63,118 nt of DNA from Bacillota bacterium (GTDB taxonomy: Bacteria; Bacillota; Clostridia; Peptostreptococcales; Anaerovoracaceae), in NCBI GenBank assembly GCA_021769295.1, contig JAETTD010000012.1, positions 1 through 63,118 of the forward strand, read 5' to 3'. The notes beneath the pieces were generated by a model. The model was not told where the DNA came from. It saw only the letters and a list, made by a program, of their open reading frames with translations, and ran no database searches. The position numbers and the translations under genes are program-made. Positions 7,763 to 17,943 of this stretch are shown in pieces (the first letter of the stretch is position 1; each line of letters opens with the position of its first letter).

Positions 7763-9168
7763 GCTTCCCTTATAATCTGAACTCCCTGCGGCGTATCTTT
7801 TAAAGTAATTCCCTTTGCTTTAAGTTCATCTCGTATTTCGTCCGCTCTTGCAAAATTCTTTGCCTTTCTTGCAGCCTGGCGCTCATCTATCAGAGCCTGA
7901 ATTTCAGGTTCAATTTCGGTAACTTCTTCGGATGCATCCTGTTGCAGAAGTCCGAGCACCGTTGAAAGTTCCATGAGCAGGTCAAGGGATTTCTGAGCGA
8001 ATTCCTTGGTGGCTCCGTCCTTTACTGCCGTATTTATAGCCGTAATCAACTCAAATACCACGGAAATAGCGTCAGCCGTATTGAGGTCGTCGTCCATAAC
8101 TTCTATGAACTTTTCCCTGTATTTATCAAAACCTGCAAGGATTTCTTTTTCTGCATCGGTCATGTTTTCGGAACCTGTAGCAATCAGATGTTTCAGATTG
8201 CTCTTTGCGTTTCTCATTCTGGCCAGACCGTTTTGAGACTGAGTTAAGATTTCTTCTCCGAAATCAATAGGTCCTCTGTAATGACCGCTTAAAATCAAAA
8301 ATCTCAGAACTTCTCCGTCGTAGGCGCTGAGCAAATCCCTTACGGTTCTGAAATTGCCGAGAGATTTTGACATTTTGATTCCGTCTATATTGATATATCC
8401 GTTGTGCATCCAATAATTGGCAAACTGCTTTCCGCTGTGAGCCTCCGACTGAGCAATTTCGTTTTCATGGTGCGGGAACTGCAAGTCTTGACCGCCTGCG
8501 TGAATATCAATAGTATCTCCCAGATATTTTTTAGCCATGGTCGAGCACTCTATGTGCCAGCCGGGTCTTCCCATTCCCCAAGGGGATTCCCATGCGATTT
8601 CGCTTTCTTCTTTTCTTGCCTTCCAGAGGGCAAAATCCAACGGGTCTTCTTTTTTCTCTCCGACTGCGATTCTTGCACCCGAAATCAAGTCATCTATATT
8701 CTTGCCTGAAAGTTTGCCGTAGCCTTTAAACTTTCTTGCTCTATAATATACGTCTCCTTCCGATTCGTAAGCGTATCCCAAGTCAATCAAATCCTGAACA
8801 AACTTAATTATATCATTCATGGTCTCGGTAACCTTAGGGTGAACGGTGGCTTTTTTCACGTTGAGAGCCGCTGCGTCTTTGTAATATTCAGCGATATACT
8901 TTTCGCTGACCTCTCCTGCCGAAAGCCCCTCTTCTTTTGCTCTGTTGATAATCTTATCGTCAACGTCCGTAAAATTCTGAACGAACTTTACCTTATATCC
9001 TCTGTATTCCAAGTATTTGCGCATAGTGTCAAACACTACGAAAGGTCTTGCGTTTCCAATGTGGAAATAGTTATAAACCGTAGGTCCGCAGACATACATT
9101 CTGACCTTTCCCTCTTCAATAGGCACGAATTCTTCTTTTTTTCTGGTCAGTGTATTATAAATCTTCAT
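7759..9168 (-). CDS. cysS: Cysteinyl-tRNA synthetase
   Basis: 469 residues from the ATG at 9168 (MKIYNTLTRKKEEF). A longer frame begins 12 codons upstream, but this ATG follows AGAGGAA and gives the family's normal start, overlapping the cysE stop by 14 bp. Class I synthetase: HIGN (about 37-40), KMSKS (about 265-269), and zinc ligands in YVCGPT, HIECS and PHHENE. It charges tRNA-Cys in the cytoplasm. Co-transcription with cysE links cysteine supply and use. No T-box leader is visible. Confidence 0.96.
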   Translation of the reverse strand: MKIYNTLTRKKEEFVPIEEGKVRMYVCGPTVYNYFHIGNARPFVVFDTMRKYLEYRGYKVKFVQNFTDVDDKIINRAKEEGLSAGEVSEKYIAEYYKDAAALNVKKATVHPKVTETMNDIIKFVQDLIDLGYAYESEGDVYYRARKFKGYGKLSGKNIDDLISGARIAVGEKKEDPLDFALWKARKEESEIAWESPWGMGRPGWHIECSTMAKKYLGDTIDIHAGGQDLQFPHHENEIAQSEAHSGKQFANYWMHNGYINIDGIKMSKSLGNFRTVRDLLSAYDGEVLRFLILSGHYRGPIDFGEEILTQSQNGLARMRNAKSNLKHLIATGSENMTDAEKEILAGFDKYREKFIEVMDDDLNTADAISVVFELITAINTAVKDGATKEFAQKSLDLLMELSTVLGLLQQDASEEVTEIEPEIQALIDERQAARKAKNFARADEIRDELKAKGITLKDTPQGVQIIREA

Positions 9169-9844
9169 GATTACATTCCTCTCCCGATTGAACTTTGTCA
9201 GCATTTACACCGGCTTGGCGAAGCCTGTTTTCCAAAGTTACAATTCGTCTTCTTAAGCACTCTATTTCTACAGCAACAGGGTCCGGCATATCCACCTGAT
9301 TCAAATCCTGCGTTGTACTCTTTCCGTTTCTTTTAACTATCGTACCGGGGATTCCCACGACCGTACAGTTGGGCGGTACTTCTTTAAGAACCACAGAACC
9401 GGCGCCTATCTTGACATCATCGCCGACCTTGAAAGGTCCGAGAACTTTGGCTCCTGAGCTTATCATTACCCTGTTACCTATGGTAGGATGACGTTTGCCT
9501 GTATCCTTGCCCGTTCCTCCCAAAGTAACTCCTTGGTATATAGTCACGTCGTCGCCTATCTCAGTCGTTTCTCCTATGATTACGCCCATGCCGTGGTCTA
9601 TAAAACATCGTCTTCCTATGGTCGCTCCGGGATGTATTTCTATACCCGTAAACCATCTTGCAAGCTGCGAAATAATTCGCGCAAGCAATTTTAACCCGTG
9701 TCTGTAGCACCAATGTGCAGGTCTGTGCAGAATCAGAGCCCAGATACCCGGGTAGCAAATCAGGACCTCAAAGCCGTTTCGTGCGGCCGGATCCTTTTCA
9801 ACCATATTTCTGATGTCTTCTCCAACTTCTCTGAAAAATGCCAT
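9155..9844 (-). CDS. cysE: Serine O-acetyltransferase
   Basis: 229 residues. It transfers acetyl from acetyl-CoA to serine, the first step of cysteine synthesis. After an N-terminal helical part the chain forms a left-handed beta-helix of hexapeptide repeats (about 65-170), with the active-site histidines in FIDHGMGVIIGE and GKRHPTIGN. The C-terminal extension is longer than in minimal CysE proteins. It is the first gene before cysS in the classical cysE-cysS-mrnC order. Confidence 0.93.
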   Translation of the reverse strand: MAFFREVGEDIRNMVEKDPAARNGFEVLICYPGIWALILHRPAHWCYRHGLKLLARIISQLARWFTGIEIHPGATIGRRCFIDHGMGVIIGETTEIGDDVTIYQGVTLGGTGKDTGKRHPTIGNRVMISSGAKVLGPFKVGDDVKIGAGSVVLKEVPPNCTVVGIPGTIVKRNGKSTTQDLNQVDMPDPVAVEIECLRRRIVTLENRLRQAGVNADKVQSGEECNHEDL

Positions 9845-9870
9845 GATTTTGCGTCCTTACTTTCAAAAAA

Positions 9871-10353
9871 TTATTCTTCGACTACCTTTATAGTTTTAAT
9901 TATCTGCGGAATCTTAGGGCAGTCGCTCCAATCCGTTTCTACCGAAACGATTTTATCTGCAGCTTCCATACCTTCCGTAATCATTCCGAATGCAGCGTAC
10001 TGGCCGTCAAGATGCGGCGCTGCTTCAACCATGATAAAGAACTGTGAACCTGCCGAGTCGGGGTCCATCGCTCTTGCCATTGACAGTACGCCTCTTGTAT
10101 GGTCAAGGTCGTTTCTTACTCCGTTAGCATCAAACTCACCTTTAATAGTGTATCCCGGGCCGCCTGTTCCGTTGCCTCTTGGGCATCCGCCCTGAATCAT
10201 AAATCCGGGAATAACTCTGTGGAAAGTCAATCCGTTGTAAAATCCGTCATTGGCAAGTTTTTCAAAGTTTTCCACCGTAATGGGAGCATGCTGGGGATAA
10301 AGTTCTCCCTTCATTACATCTCCGTTTTCCATTTCGATAATTACTTTTTTCAT
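9871..10353 (-). CDS. Cyclophilin-type peptidyl-prolyl cis-trans isomerase
   Basis: 160 residues, one cyclophilin domain and no signal peptide, so cytoplasmic. Typical motifs: FHRVIPGFMIQGG (about 44-56), the glycine-rich GNGTGGPGY, and the active-site GSQFFI (about 110-115). It speeds proline isomerisation during folding. It is 26 bp upstream of cysE and preceded by AGGAGG. Confidence 0.92.
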   Translation of the reverse strand: MKKVIIEMENGDVMKGELYPQHAPITVENFEKLANDGFYNGLTFHRVIPGFMIQGGCPRGNGTGGPGYTIKGEFDANGVRNDLDHTRGVLSMARAMDPDSAGSQFFIMVEAAPHLDGQYAAFGMITEGMEAADKIVSVETDWSDCPKIPQIIKTIKVVEE

Positions 10354-10367
10354 AATTTCCTCCTAAG

Positions 10368-10943
10368 TTATACGCTGCATAACAATGCGCCTGAAACACC
10401 CATTATTATAATTAACGTTATAGCATTTATCTTAAATTTTTTTGCCAGTACAAAAGTCGCCGCTGCCATTGCCAAAGGTATGATTTTGATATTTTCAAAA
10501 AATCCGGCTAAGCTTTGAACCTCCGAAAGAGCTCCCGAAAACAAGGCGGTCTGCCCTATCATTACAAATCCCGCCAGTATCATTCCCACCGCTACGGGCC
10601 GTATTCCCGTAAAGGCTCCTTTTACCAGACTATGCTCATTATACTTATTAAGGAACTTGACACATATTCCTACGAGTATAAAAGAAGGCAGCGCAACTCC
10701 CAAAGTCGCCGCTGCGGCTCCCAGGACTCCTGCGGTTTCAAAGCCGGAAAATGTAGCTGCGTTTACGGCAAGGGGCCCTGGCGTTGCCTGTGATATGGCA
10801 AACAACTCCGCAAATTCCTCCGGGTCCATGCTGTTAAATTGGAGCATTCCCTGGTATATGAGAGGCACAATTGCAAGTCCTCCGCCAAAGCCCACGGCTC
10901 CTATCTTTGCAAAGGTAAGAAAAAGTCTGAGAATTATACTCAT
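10368..10943 (-). CDS. Chromate transporter family, second half-protein
   Basis: 191 residues from the ATG at 10943 (MSIILRLF), which overlaps the stop of the preceding half-gene in an ATGA; a longer frame upstream only reads through that gene. It is a membrane protein with the ChrA motif GAVGFGGGLA near residue 15 and ISQATPGPLAVNAATF (about 53-68). Short-chain ChrA proteins are encoded as pairs that function together. The physiological substrate in anaerobes is not established. Confidence 0.87.
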   Translation of the reverse strand: MSIILRLFLTFAKIGAVGFGGGLAIVPLIYQGMLQFNSMDPEEFAELFAISQATPGPLAVNAATFSGFETAGVLGAAAATLGVALPSFILVGICVKFLNKYNEHSLVKGAFTGIRPVAVGMILAGFVMIGQTALFSGALSEVQSLAGFFENIKIIPLAMAAATFVLAKKFKINAITLIIIMGVSGALLCSV

Positions 10944-11524
10944 TTTTCTTCCTCCCCTCGCATGCCGGCAATTGCAAAATATACTTCGCCTATTATGATT
11001 CCTGCCAGTATTACCCACACTGCGCTTACTCCGAAAACAGCTATCACAACAAAGGCAGCTACGGCCAGAACCCATTGAAACGCATTTTTCAGGGTCTGTT
11101 TTCCCATTTTCCATGCGGCATACGCTATCAGGCCTGTGGCGGCAGCTTTTATTCCTTCCAAAGCGCCTTGTACATATATGTTATCATCCACTGTCCTTAA
11201 AAATGATACCACCAAAATTATGATTATAAACGAAGGTAATACGACTCCTGTGGTGGATACAACAGCTCCCAAAAGCCCTTTTTTATGATAACCCACATAA
11301 GTCGCCATATTTATGGCTACAACTCCCGGCAGGCTCTGGCTCACCGCTATGCAGTCCAACACTTCTTCTTCGGTCATCCACTTGTACTTGTCACAGACGT
11401 TTTCCTGCATGATAGGAATCATAGCCATTCCGCCGCCTATTGTAAACAGCCCCATTTTGAAGAAACATTCAAAGAGTTTCCAATAAATATTTTGCTTAAA
11501 AAAGGATATAAGCTTTTTCATCAC
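10940..11524 (-). CDS. Chromate transporter family, first half-protein
   Basis: 194 residues with [13 protein letters not shown] (about 25-37) and [19 protein letters not shown] (about 63-81), the same two motifs as its partner, in a hydrophobic protein of about five to six membrane segments. The start overlaps the proS stop (11521-11524). With the downstream gene it forms a two-gene ChrA pair, in contrast to the fused long-chain form of proteobacteria. Confidence 0.87.
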   Translation of the reverse strand: MMKKLISFFKQNIYWKLFECFFKMGLFTIGGGMAMIPIMQENVCDKYKWMTEEEVLDCIAVSQSLPGVVAINMATYVGYHKKGLLGAVVSTTGVVLPSFIIIILVVSFLRTVDDNIYVQGALEGIKAAATGLIAYAAWKMGKQTLKNAFQWVLAVAAFVVIAVFGVSAVWVILAGIIIGEVYFAIAGMRGEEEK

Positions 11525-13248
11525 TTTTCGGCTTTCACAATTTCCACAGCTGCTTTAATTGCTTCCTCTACGGTCTTTTCTTCTTTATCATTGTCACGTC
11601 TGAGCTTATATTCCACAATGCCTTCCGGCGCGCGCTTTCCTACGGTGATTCTTACAGGAATTCCAAGAAGGTCTGCATCTTTAAATTTGACTCCCGGTCT
11701 CTCGTTTCTGTCATCTAAGAGAACTTCAACACCTTCTCTCATAAGCTCATCGTAAATCTTTTCAGCAACGGCCGCCTGCTCTTCATCGCCCGGCTTTACA
11801 AGGGTTATTATTACGTGATAAGGAGCGACGGACATCGGCCATATTATACCGTTTTCGTCGTGATGCTGCTCAACTATGGCAGACAGGGTTCTTGTAACTC
11901 CTATTCCGTAGCATCCCATAACTATGAGCCGGTCTTTTTGATTTTCGTCTTTATATATGGCATTCATGGACTCAGAATACTTGGTTCCCAGCTTAAATAC
12001 CTGTCCGACCTCAATTCCTCTCGCATGTTTTACAGGCGCTCCGCAAACAGGACAAGGGTCGCCTTCTTTCAAAAGCTTCAGGTCCGTAACTATATCGCCT
12101 TCATAGTCTCTGCCGTAATTCATATTTTTTATATGATAGTTTTCTTTGTTTGCTCCTACGCAGAGGTTCCTCAGTCCCGGCAGTTCGCTGTCAACCACTA
12201 TCTTGCAGTCGTGAAGTCCCATAGGGCCTGTAAATCCGCCTACGCAGCCTGTAGCCGCCGCCATTTTTTCCTCATCTGCAAACTCGATAGCATGTTCAGG
12301 AATATTGAGGGCGTTTATAAGCTTTGTCATGTTAAGCTCTCTGTCGCCACGCACGAAAGCTGCAACGTATTCTTTTTCCTTGCCTTCGTCGTCGTAAGTT
12401 ACAAATAGCAGCGCTTTTATAGTCTTGGTTTTATCGAGTCCCAAGAAGGCAGCGACTTCGTCGATAGTCTTGGTTCCCGGGGTATTGACTTCTTCCAGGG
12501 CAAGCATGCTTTCAGTCTCTGCCGCAGCATCCACGCACTCCGCTCTTTCAGTGGTGGCTGCCATGGAGCATTTTTCGCAGTAAGCGATTTCGCTTTCTCC
12601 TACTTCCGATAAGGCCGTAAACTCGTGAGAATTACTTCCACCGATAGCTCCTGTATCCGCTTCAACAGGTCTGAAAGTCAGACCGCAGCGTGTGAAGATT
12701 TTTTCGTACGCTTTGTACATTTCATCATAGCTTTTGTCGAGGCCTTCAAAATCACGGTCAAAGGAGTAGGCATCCTTCATTATAAATTCTCTGCTCCTCA
12801 TGAGCCCGAATCTCGGTCTTGCCTCATCTCTGTACTTGGTCTGAATCTGGTAAAGGTTCATAGGAAGCTGTCTGTAGGATGAAACGTCATTTCTGACAAT
12901 ATCCGTAAATATTTCTTCGTGAGTAGGACCGAGACAGAAATCTCTGCCGCCCCTGTCCTTTACTCTCCAAAGTTCAGGTCCGTATGCAAACCAGCGTCCC
13001 GATTCCTGCCAAAGCTCCGCAGGCTGAATGGCAGACATGTGAATTTCCTGTCCTCCTGCTGCATCCATTTCCTGGCGGATTATATCTTCTATCTTTCGTA
13101 CCGACCTCCAGCCGAAAGGCATAAATCCGTATATCCCTGAAGCGAGTTTTCTTATCATTCCCGTGCGAAGCAACAGAATATGGCTTGGAATCTCTGCTTC
13201 AGCCGGAACTTCCCTGAGTGTTTTGATGTGCATCTTTGAAAGTTTCAT
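11521..13248 (-). CDS. proS: Prolyl-tRNA synthetase (bacterial type with editing domain)
   Basis: 575 residues, the length of bacterial-type ProRS. Class II motif 2 is at [20 protein letters not shown] (about 138-157) and motif 3 near [17 protein letters not shown] (about 445). The inserted editing (YbaK-like) domain spans about 230-400 and should remove mischarged alanine. It lies 15 bp after ispDF. Confidence 0.95.
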   Translation of the reverse strand: MKLSKMHIKTLREVPAEAEIPSHILLLRTGMIRKLASGIYGFMPFGWRSVRKIEDIIRQEMDAAGGQEIHMSAIQPAELWQESGRWFAYGPELWRVKDRGGRDFCLGPTHEEIFTDIVRNDVSSYRQLPMNLYQIQTKYRDEARPRFGLMRSREFIMKDAYSFDRDFEGLDKSYDEMYKAYEKIFTRCGLTFRPVEADTGAIGGSNSHEFTALSEVGESEIAYCEKCSMAATTERAECVDAAAETESMLALEEVNTPGTKTIDEVAAFLGLDKTKTIKALLFVTYDDEGKEKEYVAAFVRGDRELNMTKLINALNIPEHAIEFADEEKMAAATGCVGGFTGPMGLHDCKIVVDSELPGLRNLCVGANKENYHIKNMNYGRDYEGDIVTDLKLLKEGDPCPVCGAPVKHARGIEVGQVFKLGTKYSESMNAIYKDENQKDRLIVMGCYGIGVTRTLSAIVEQHHDENGIIWPMSVAPYHVIITLVKPGDEEQAAVAEKIYDELMREGVEVLLDDRNERPGVKFKDADLLGIPVRITVGKRAPEGIVEYKLRRDNDKEEKTVEEAIKAAVEIVKAEK

Positions 13249-13263
13249 ATATTTGGTTCTCCT

Positions 13264-14391
13264 CTAAATTCTGTTTATTGTACAAACCGCTTCTGCGGCA
13301 ATTCCCTCTTCACGCCCGACAAACCCGAGGCGTTCCGTAGTGGTCGCCTTGACGCTGATACAATTTATATCCGTCCCCAGCGCATCCGCTATGTTTTTCC
13401 TCATCTGTTCTATATAAGGTAAAAGTTTGGGTCTTTGTGCCATAATCGTTATGTCGGCATTATTTACAGCGTACCCTGCTTCAGCTGCGATTTTTTTAAC
13501 CTCTTCAAGCAGCACCATGCTCGAAATACCTTTGTACCTGTCATCGGTGTCGGGAAAATGCTTGCCTATATCTCCGAGACTTGCTGCTCCCAGTATGGCA
13601 TCCATAAGGGCATGGAGGGCCACATCTGCGTCGGAGTGTCCAAGAAGTCCTTTCTCAAAAGGAATTTCCACGCCGCAGAGAATCAGTCTTCTGTTTTCTG
13701 TCAGCCGGTGTACGTCAAATCCCGAGCCTACTCTTATATCCACGGGCAAATCCTCCTTGGTGGTAATCTTTATATTTTCGTAGCTTCCTTGCGAAACAGC
13801 CACATCGTGTCCCATTCTTTCGACGAGTACCGCATCATCTGTTCCGTAAAAGCCTTCTTCATAGGCTTTTTTAAAGGCAGCTTTTATCAGGGGCACTTCA
13901 AATCCCTGAGGCGTCTGAACATTGTACAGCCGATCCCTGTCAAGAGTTCTGCTTCCTTCTCCGCAAAGCTGACGCACCGTGTCTTTCGTATGCACTGCTG
14001 CAACGGCAGCACCTTTTTCCGCAGCGTCTGCAAGCACCCTCTCAATTATTTCCCTGGTAATATAGGGGCGTGCTCCGTCATGAATGAGCACATAGCCGTC
14101 TTTTACAAAATCCAACGCATTTTTAACCGAATCCTGCCGCTCTTTTCCTCCGGCTATTATGTGCCTGACTTTAGTGTAGTCCCTGCAAAGTCGATTACAT
14201 AACGGCACAAAATCTTGGCCTGTTACGACCAAGATATCGTCTATAAAATATGCATTTTCAAAGGGTTCTATAGACCTTTGCAGGATCGTCCTGCCTTTCA
14301 AAGGCAGAAATTGTTTCGGTACGGAACTTCCCATACGTCTGCCGCTTCCGGCAGCGGTTATTATAGCCGTTACACGCTTTTCCTTATACAT
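13264..14391 (-). CDS. ispDF: Bifunctional IspD/IspF (isoprenoid MEP pathway)
   Basis: 375 residues. Residues 1-225 are IspD (MEP cytidylyltransferase: [20 protein letters not shown] near the start, and VLIHDGARP). Residues about 226-375 are IspF (2-C-methyl-erythritol cyclodiphosphate synthase: GSGFDVHRL and [20 protein letters not shown] with metal-binding D and H). The two activities are two steps apart in the pathway; IspE acts between. Fusions occur in several lineages. Confidence 0.95.
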   Translation of the reverse strand: MYKEKRVTAIITAAGSGRRMGSSVPKQFLPLKGRTILQRSIEPFENAYFIDDILVVTGQDFVPLCNRLCRDYTKVRHIIAGGKERQDSVKNALDFVKDGYVLIHDGARPYITREIIERVLADAAEKGAAVAAVHTKDTVRQLCGEGSRTLDRDRLYNVQTPQGFEVPLIKAAFKKAYEEGFYGTDDAVLVERMGHDVAVSQGSYENIKITTKEDLPVDIRVGSGFDVHRLTENRRLILCGVEIPFEKGLLGHSDADVALHALMDAILGAASLGDIGKHFPDTDDRYKGISSMVLLEEVKKIAAEAGYAVNNADITIMAQRPKLLPYIEQMRKNIADALGTDINCISVKATTTERLGFVGREEGIAAEAVCTINRI

Positions 14392-14408
14392 ACGTCGCTT
14401 ATACCTCC

Positions 14409-15545
14409 TCAGCGAGGCGCCTTGCCGAATATCATTCGTCCCGCAGCCGTCTGCAGCACGCTTGTGACAAGGATTTCCACCGTCTGTCCAATCTTTTTGC
14501 GGCCGTTTTCGACTACTATCATGGTTCCGTCATCGAGATATGCAACGGCCTGATTTTGATCCTTACCCTGTTTAATAAGGGTTACGGTCATGCTCTCGCC
14601 CGGTATTACCATAGGCTTCATGGCATTTGCCAGCTCGTTTATGTTCAGTACAGGAACTTCTTTGATAGAAGCCACCTTGTTCAGGTTGAAGTCGTTGGTA
14701 ACGACTTTTCCTTTGATTATCTGTGCCAGCTTGAGAAGTTTGACATCCACTTCCGGAATCTCTTTTAAGGATTTTTCAGAATCGGTATTGTAAATTTCGA
14801 TTCCGTATTCTTCCTGAATCTTGTTCAATATATCCAAGCCTCTTCTTCCTCTTGTGCGTTTAAGCGCATCTGAGGAATCAGCTATATGTCTGAGCTCTAC
14901 AAGTACAAATTCAGGAATTACTATAGGGCCTTCCAAGAAGCCGGTTTTCATGATTTCCAAAATTCTTCCGTCTATTATGACGCTGGTGTCAAGAATTTTA
15001 GGCACTTTTGTTTTCTTTCTGTCCTTTTCGTTATATGCATAAGGGTTCTGTTCATGTTCCTCAGGCCTTCCCATTTGCATCTTGGCTATGGACTGGTTGA
15101 TGATTTCAGAGCCTTTTTTGCTTCCTATTACCACACCCAAAAAACCGAAGACTACATATATGCCTATGGTAAGCGCAAGGTAAACCGCATTGGGAACTAT
15201 GTCCTGATAAATCTTAGTAATCAAAAACGCAAGGACAAGCCCCATCATAAGCCCTATAACGCCTGCCAGCAAATCGCTTCCCGGCACTCTTTTAAGATCT
15301 TCTCCTATGGTGTTTGCCATTTTGCTGCCCTGTCTTCCCAAGGCGGGCGCCATATAGTAAAAAATAATTCCGAAAATAATTGCAAAAAGCAGCCCAAGAA
15401 AAACGGCCTGAGTGTTTGACATTCCGGCATATTTTGCGTCTTCTGCTGCGTTTTCTTCGATATAGGCTCTTAACAGATAAAAGCTTTCGTATCCCAGTAC
15501 GGCGCCTAAAATGGTAAATATTCCTTTAAATAACTTCTTAAACAC
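14409..15545 (-). CDS. Membrane-anchored PIN/TRAM-domain protein (YacL type)
   Basis: 378 residues. Four hydrophobic segments occupy the first 150 residues. A PIN nuclease-like domain follows (about 185-300: [11 protein letters not shown] with the first acidic residue, then [10 protein letters not shown] and [10 protein letters not shown]). A TRAM domain (about 315-372) probably binds RNA. The family is conserved between carD and ispD in Firmicutes; its role is uncertain, presumably RNA or rRNA-related at the membrane. Confidence 0.88.
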   Translation of the reverse strand: MFKKLFKGIFTILGAVLGYESFYLLRAYIEENAAEDAKYAGMSNTQAVFLGLLFAIIFGIIFYYMAPALGRQGSKMANTIGEDLKRVPGSDLLAGVIGLMMGLVLAFLITKIYQDIVPNAVYLALTIGIYVVFGFLGVVIGSKKGSEIINQSIAKMQMGRPEEHEQNPYAYNEKDRKKTKVPKILDTSVIIDGRILEIMKTGFLEGPIVIPEFVLVELRHIADSSDALKRTRGRRGLDILNKIQEEYGIEIYNTDSEKSLKEIPEVDVKLLKLAQIIKGKVVTNDFNLNKVASIKEVPVLNINELANAMKPMVIPGESMTVTLIKQGKDQNQAVAYLDDGTMIVVENGRKKIGQTVEILVTSVLQTAAGRMIFGKAPR

Positions 15546-15604
15546 TTTCTTCCTCCTTTCTCAAAGATTCATAGGTATGTTTGGGATTTTCGAGGTCCAA
15601 TGAT

Positions 15605-16078
15605 TTAGACGGACTCTTCTACTAATCTTTCTGCATCTTGTTGGGAAATTCCGCAAGACAAAATTATCTCGCTTATCAAAATCTGCTTTGCGTTATGTAA
15701 CATTTTGGTCTCGCCTGCCGAAAGGCTTTTGTCTCTTCCTGCCCTCATGAGATTTCTGACAATTTCGGCCACCAGGAATATGTCTCCCTTTTTAAGCTTT
15801 TCCATATTGTCACGATATCTGCGATTCCAGTTACTGTCCATGGGTGTACTATCCTGCTTAAGAACCTCAATGGCTTCTCTCACAACGGATTGGTCTACTA
15901 TTCCTCTTAGGCCTACAGATTTTTCCGATTCCACGGGAATCATTACATCCATATCGTTGCAAGGCAGCTTAAGTATATAATACTGCTTTACCTCGCCTAA
16001 AATTTTTTTCTTTTCAATCTTTTGAATCACCCCTGCGCCATGCATTGGGTGGACAATTTTACTGCCGATAGCAAACAT
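15605..16078 (-). CDS. CarD/CdnL-family transcription regulator
   Basis: 157 residues. The N-terminal RNA-polymerase interaction domain (about 1-65: IGSKIVHPMHGAGVIQKIE) is followed by a helical C-terminal domain. CarD-type proteins bind the polymerase beta subunit and stabilise open complexes at ribosomal and other promoters. It heads this gene run and has two tandem promoters (16114-16189). Confidence 0.92.
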   Translation of the reverse strand: MFAIGSKIVHPMHGAGVIQKIEKKKILGEVKQYYILKLPCNDMDVMIPVESEKSVGLRGIVDQSVVREAIEVLKQDSTPMDSNWNRRYRDNMEKLKKGDIFLVAEIVRNLMRAGRDKSLSAGETKMLHNAKQILISEIILSCGISQQDAERLVEESV

Positions 16079-16113
16079 GACACATTTCCTCCATTTTATA
16101 CCTACTATAATTT

Positions 16114-16189
16114 AGTATAAAAGATACCCGGGTCTTGTGTCAAGGTCAATAAAAATATTTATGATACCATAGGGGGTTTTTAGTGTCAA
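16114..16189 (-). promoter_or_regulatory. Two tandem promoters upstream of carD
   Basis: Distal: TTGACA (16184-16189), 17 bp, TATCAT (16161-16166). Proximal: TTGACA (16138-16143), 18 bp, TATACT (16114-16119). Both point to carD and lie downstream of the GH25 gene end. Confidence 0.7.
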
Positions 16190-16233
16190 CCTATATTTTT
16201 TTCGCAGGCAGGGCAGCGCTGCATCTTCCGGCC

Positions 16234-17100
16234 TCAAAGCAGAGGATATTTTGATTTTTCTATCATCCATAAATTCAAATCCGTATTGCCGGATATGCCT
16301 TCCACTCTGCCTTGGTCGGTATACTGCCAAATCATATGACTGTACGGATAGGATGTCACCCCCGCATAATGCGCCAGCCAGATATTTCTGTCTGTTAAAT
16401 AGGACAAATCAAGATAGTGACTGAGCCACGACGGATTTCCGTATATCACGGAAGTATAGCCGCCCTTTTCTATAATTTCGCAAAACGCATCCGCTATTGC
16501 GGTTCTCTCCGCTATAGTCAATTCTTCAATGCGCTCTCCTTCTGCTGCCGGCTCCATATCAAAAGCTATGGGACAGGTAACATGCTTACCTCGCACCTGT
16601 TCCAAAACAAATTTGGCTTCCTCAACAGCCTCATCTGTCGAAACCGCCTGAGAGACAAAATATACGCCCACTTCAAGCCCTGCCTTATGCGCCGCCTTTA
16701 TATTTTCCTTGTAACGGGTGTCAAGCTGTAAAGAACCGTCAAAATATCCCCTGTATCCAAGGCGTATCATCGCAAAATCCACCCCGTCGGCCTTTACTTT
16801 TTCCCAGTCTATTTCTTTTTGATACTCAGATACATCTACTCCAAGCAAAGACAAATACCTGTCATCTTCATAAGAAAGCCGCCCTTTTTCGTCTGATGCC
16901 AGTGCCGAAGTATATTGATATGAATTCACCGGGATTTCTGCCTGTCTGCCCAAGCCGGAATACTCAAAAAAACTTGCTCTTATTTTGACAATTAAAATAA
17001 TGAGCAGCAAAATTATAACTGATACAGCTATCAGCTTTTGTCGTCTGCTCAGATTGATTCTCGATATTTTTTTACGTTTTTTCCTGTAATTCTTTGTCAT
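16234..17100 (-). CDS. Membrane-anchored GH25 lysozyme-family protein
   Basis: 288 residues. A very basic N-terminus (MTKNYRKKRKKISR) and one membrane segment (about 25-42) anchor it with the catalytic domain outside. The GH25 domain (about 75-288) has LGVDVSEYQ with its aspartate and IAFDMEP with the catalytic D and E; these muramidases cut peptidoglycan between MurNAc and GlcNAc. A role in wall turnover rather than phage lysis is likely, because it lies outside the phage block and is not paired with a holin. Confidence 0.88.
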   Translation of the reverse strand: MTKNYRKKRKKISRINLSRRQKLIAVSVIILLLIILIVKIRASFFEYSGLGRQAEIPVNSYQYTSALASDEKGRLSYEDDRYLSLLGVDVSEYQKEIDWEKVKADGVDFAMIRLGYRGYFDGSLQLDTRYKENIKAAHKAGLEVGVYFVSQAVSTDEAVEEAKFVLEQVRGKHVTCPIAFDMEPAAEGERIEELTIAERTAIADAFCEIIEKGGYTSVIYGNPSWLSHYLDLSYLTDRNIWLAHYAGVTSYPYSHMIWQYTDQGRVEGISGNTDLNLWMIEKSKYPLL

Positions 17101-17188
17101 AATCTCCTGTTATTTCGTCACAAGTTTACATTAAAATACATCATTTGAAGGAAATAATCAATAAATAACTCATAACTTCACAAAATCT

Positions 17189-17217
17189 TTTACCTATTTC
17201 CACATTTGTGATAAAAT
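17189..17217 (+). promoter_or_regulatory. Promoter of the two-component system
   Basis: TTTACC (17189-17194), 17 bp, TAAAAT (17212-17217), about 50 bp upstream of the response regulator start; AAGGAGGAG precedes the ATG at 17266. Confidence 0.6.
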
Positions 17218-17265
17218 GTTTATGTAAAATGGACAAAATCAATATATACAAGGAGGAGAACCCCT

Positions 17266-17943
17266 ATGTACAAAATACTGGTAGTAGACGATGAGCCTAA
17301 GATTCGTGAAGTGATAAAAGAGTATGCAGAGTTCAGCGGTTATGAAGTCACAGAGGCAGAAGACGGCATGAGTGCCATAGGTCTTTGCAAGCTCAACGAT
17401 TACGACTTGATAGTCATGGATGTTATGATGCCTAAGCTTGACGGATTCTCTGCTTGTAAGGAAATAAAAAAATTAAAAGATATACCTGTGATAATGCTTT
17501 CAGCAAGAGGTGAAGAATACGACAAACTCTTTGGTTTTGAGCTTGGTATAGACGACTATATCGTCAAACCTTTCAGCCCAAAAGAGCTCATGGCAAGAAT
17601 CAATGCGGTTCTTTCAAGATTCAATTCTTCAGCCCAGCTTTCTCACAGCGAGATGAAGTTCGGCGGACTTGAAATCAATATACCTGCCAGAACCGTTACA
17701 GTAGACGGAGAAAAGGTGGACCTTACTCCAAAAGAATATGATCTGCTGTTCTATCTTGTGGAAAATAAAAACATTGCCCTTTCGAGGGACAAGCTGCTTT
17801 CGGATATCTGGGGATATGACTTTTTCGGCGATGACAGAACCATAGATACACATATCAAAAATCTGAGAAACAGCTTAGGTCCTTACAGAGATTATATTGT
17901 AACATTGAGAGGAGTCGGCTATAAGTTTGAATACGAAAATTAG
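17266..17943 (+). CDS. OmpR/PhoB-family response regulator
   Basis: 225 residues. Receiver domain 1-120 with the acidic pair in VVDDEPK (8-9), phospho-acceptor aspartate in LIVMDVMMP (about 52) and the conserved lysine in VKPFSPKEL (about 102). A winged-helix DNA-binding domain occupies about 130-225. It overlaps the kinase gene by 17 bp, so the two are translated together. The stimulus cannot be told from sequence. Confidence 0.95.
   Translation: MYKILVVDDEPKIREVIKEYAEFSGYEVTEAEDGMSAIGLCKLNDYDLIVMDVMMPKLDGFSACKEIKKLKDIPVIMLSARGEEYDKLFGFELGIDDYIVKPFSPKELMARINAVLSRFNSSAQLSHSEMKFGGLEINIPARTVTVDGEKVDLTPKEYDLLFYLVENKNIALSRDKLLSDIWGYDFFGDDRTIDTHIKNLRNSLGPYRDYIVTLRGVGYKFEYEN

Noticed and set aside
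16112-16330. 72-codon frame next to carD
   Set aside because: It spans the two carD promoters and the end of the GH25 gene; no ribosome binding site.
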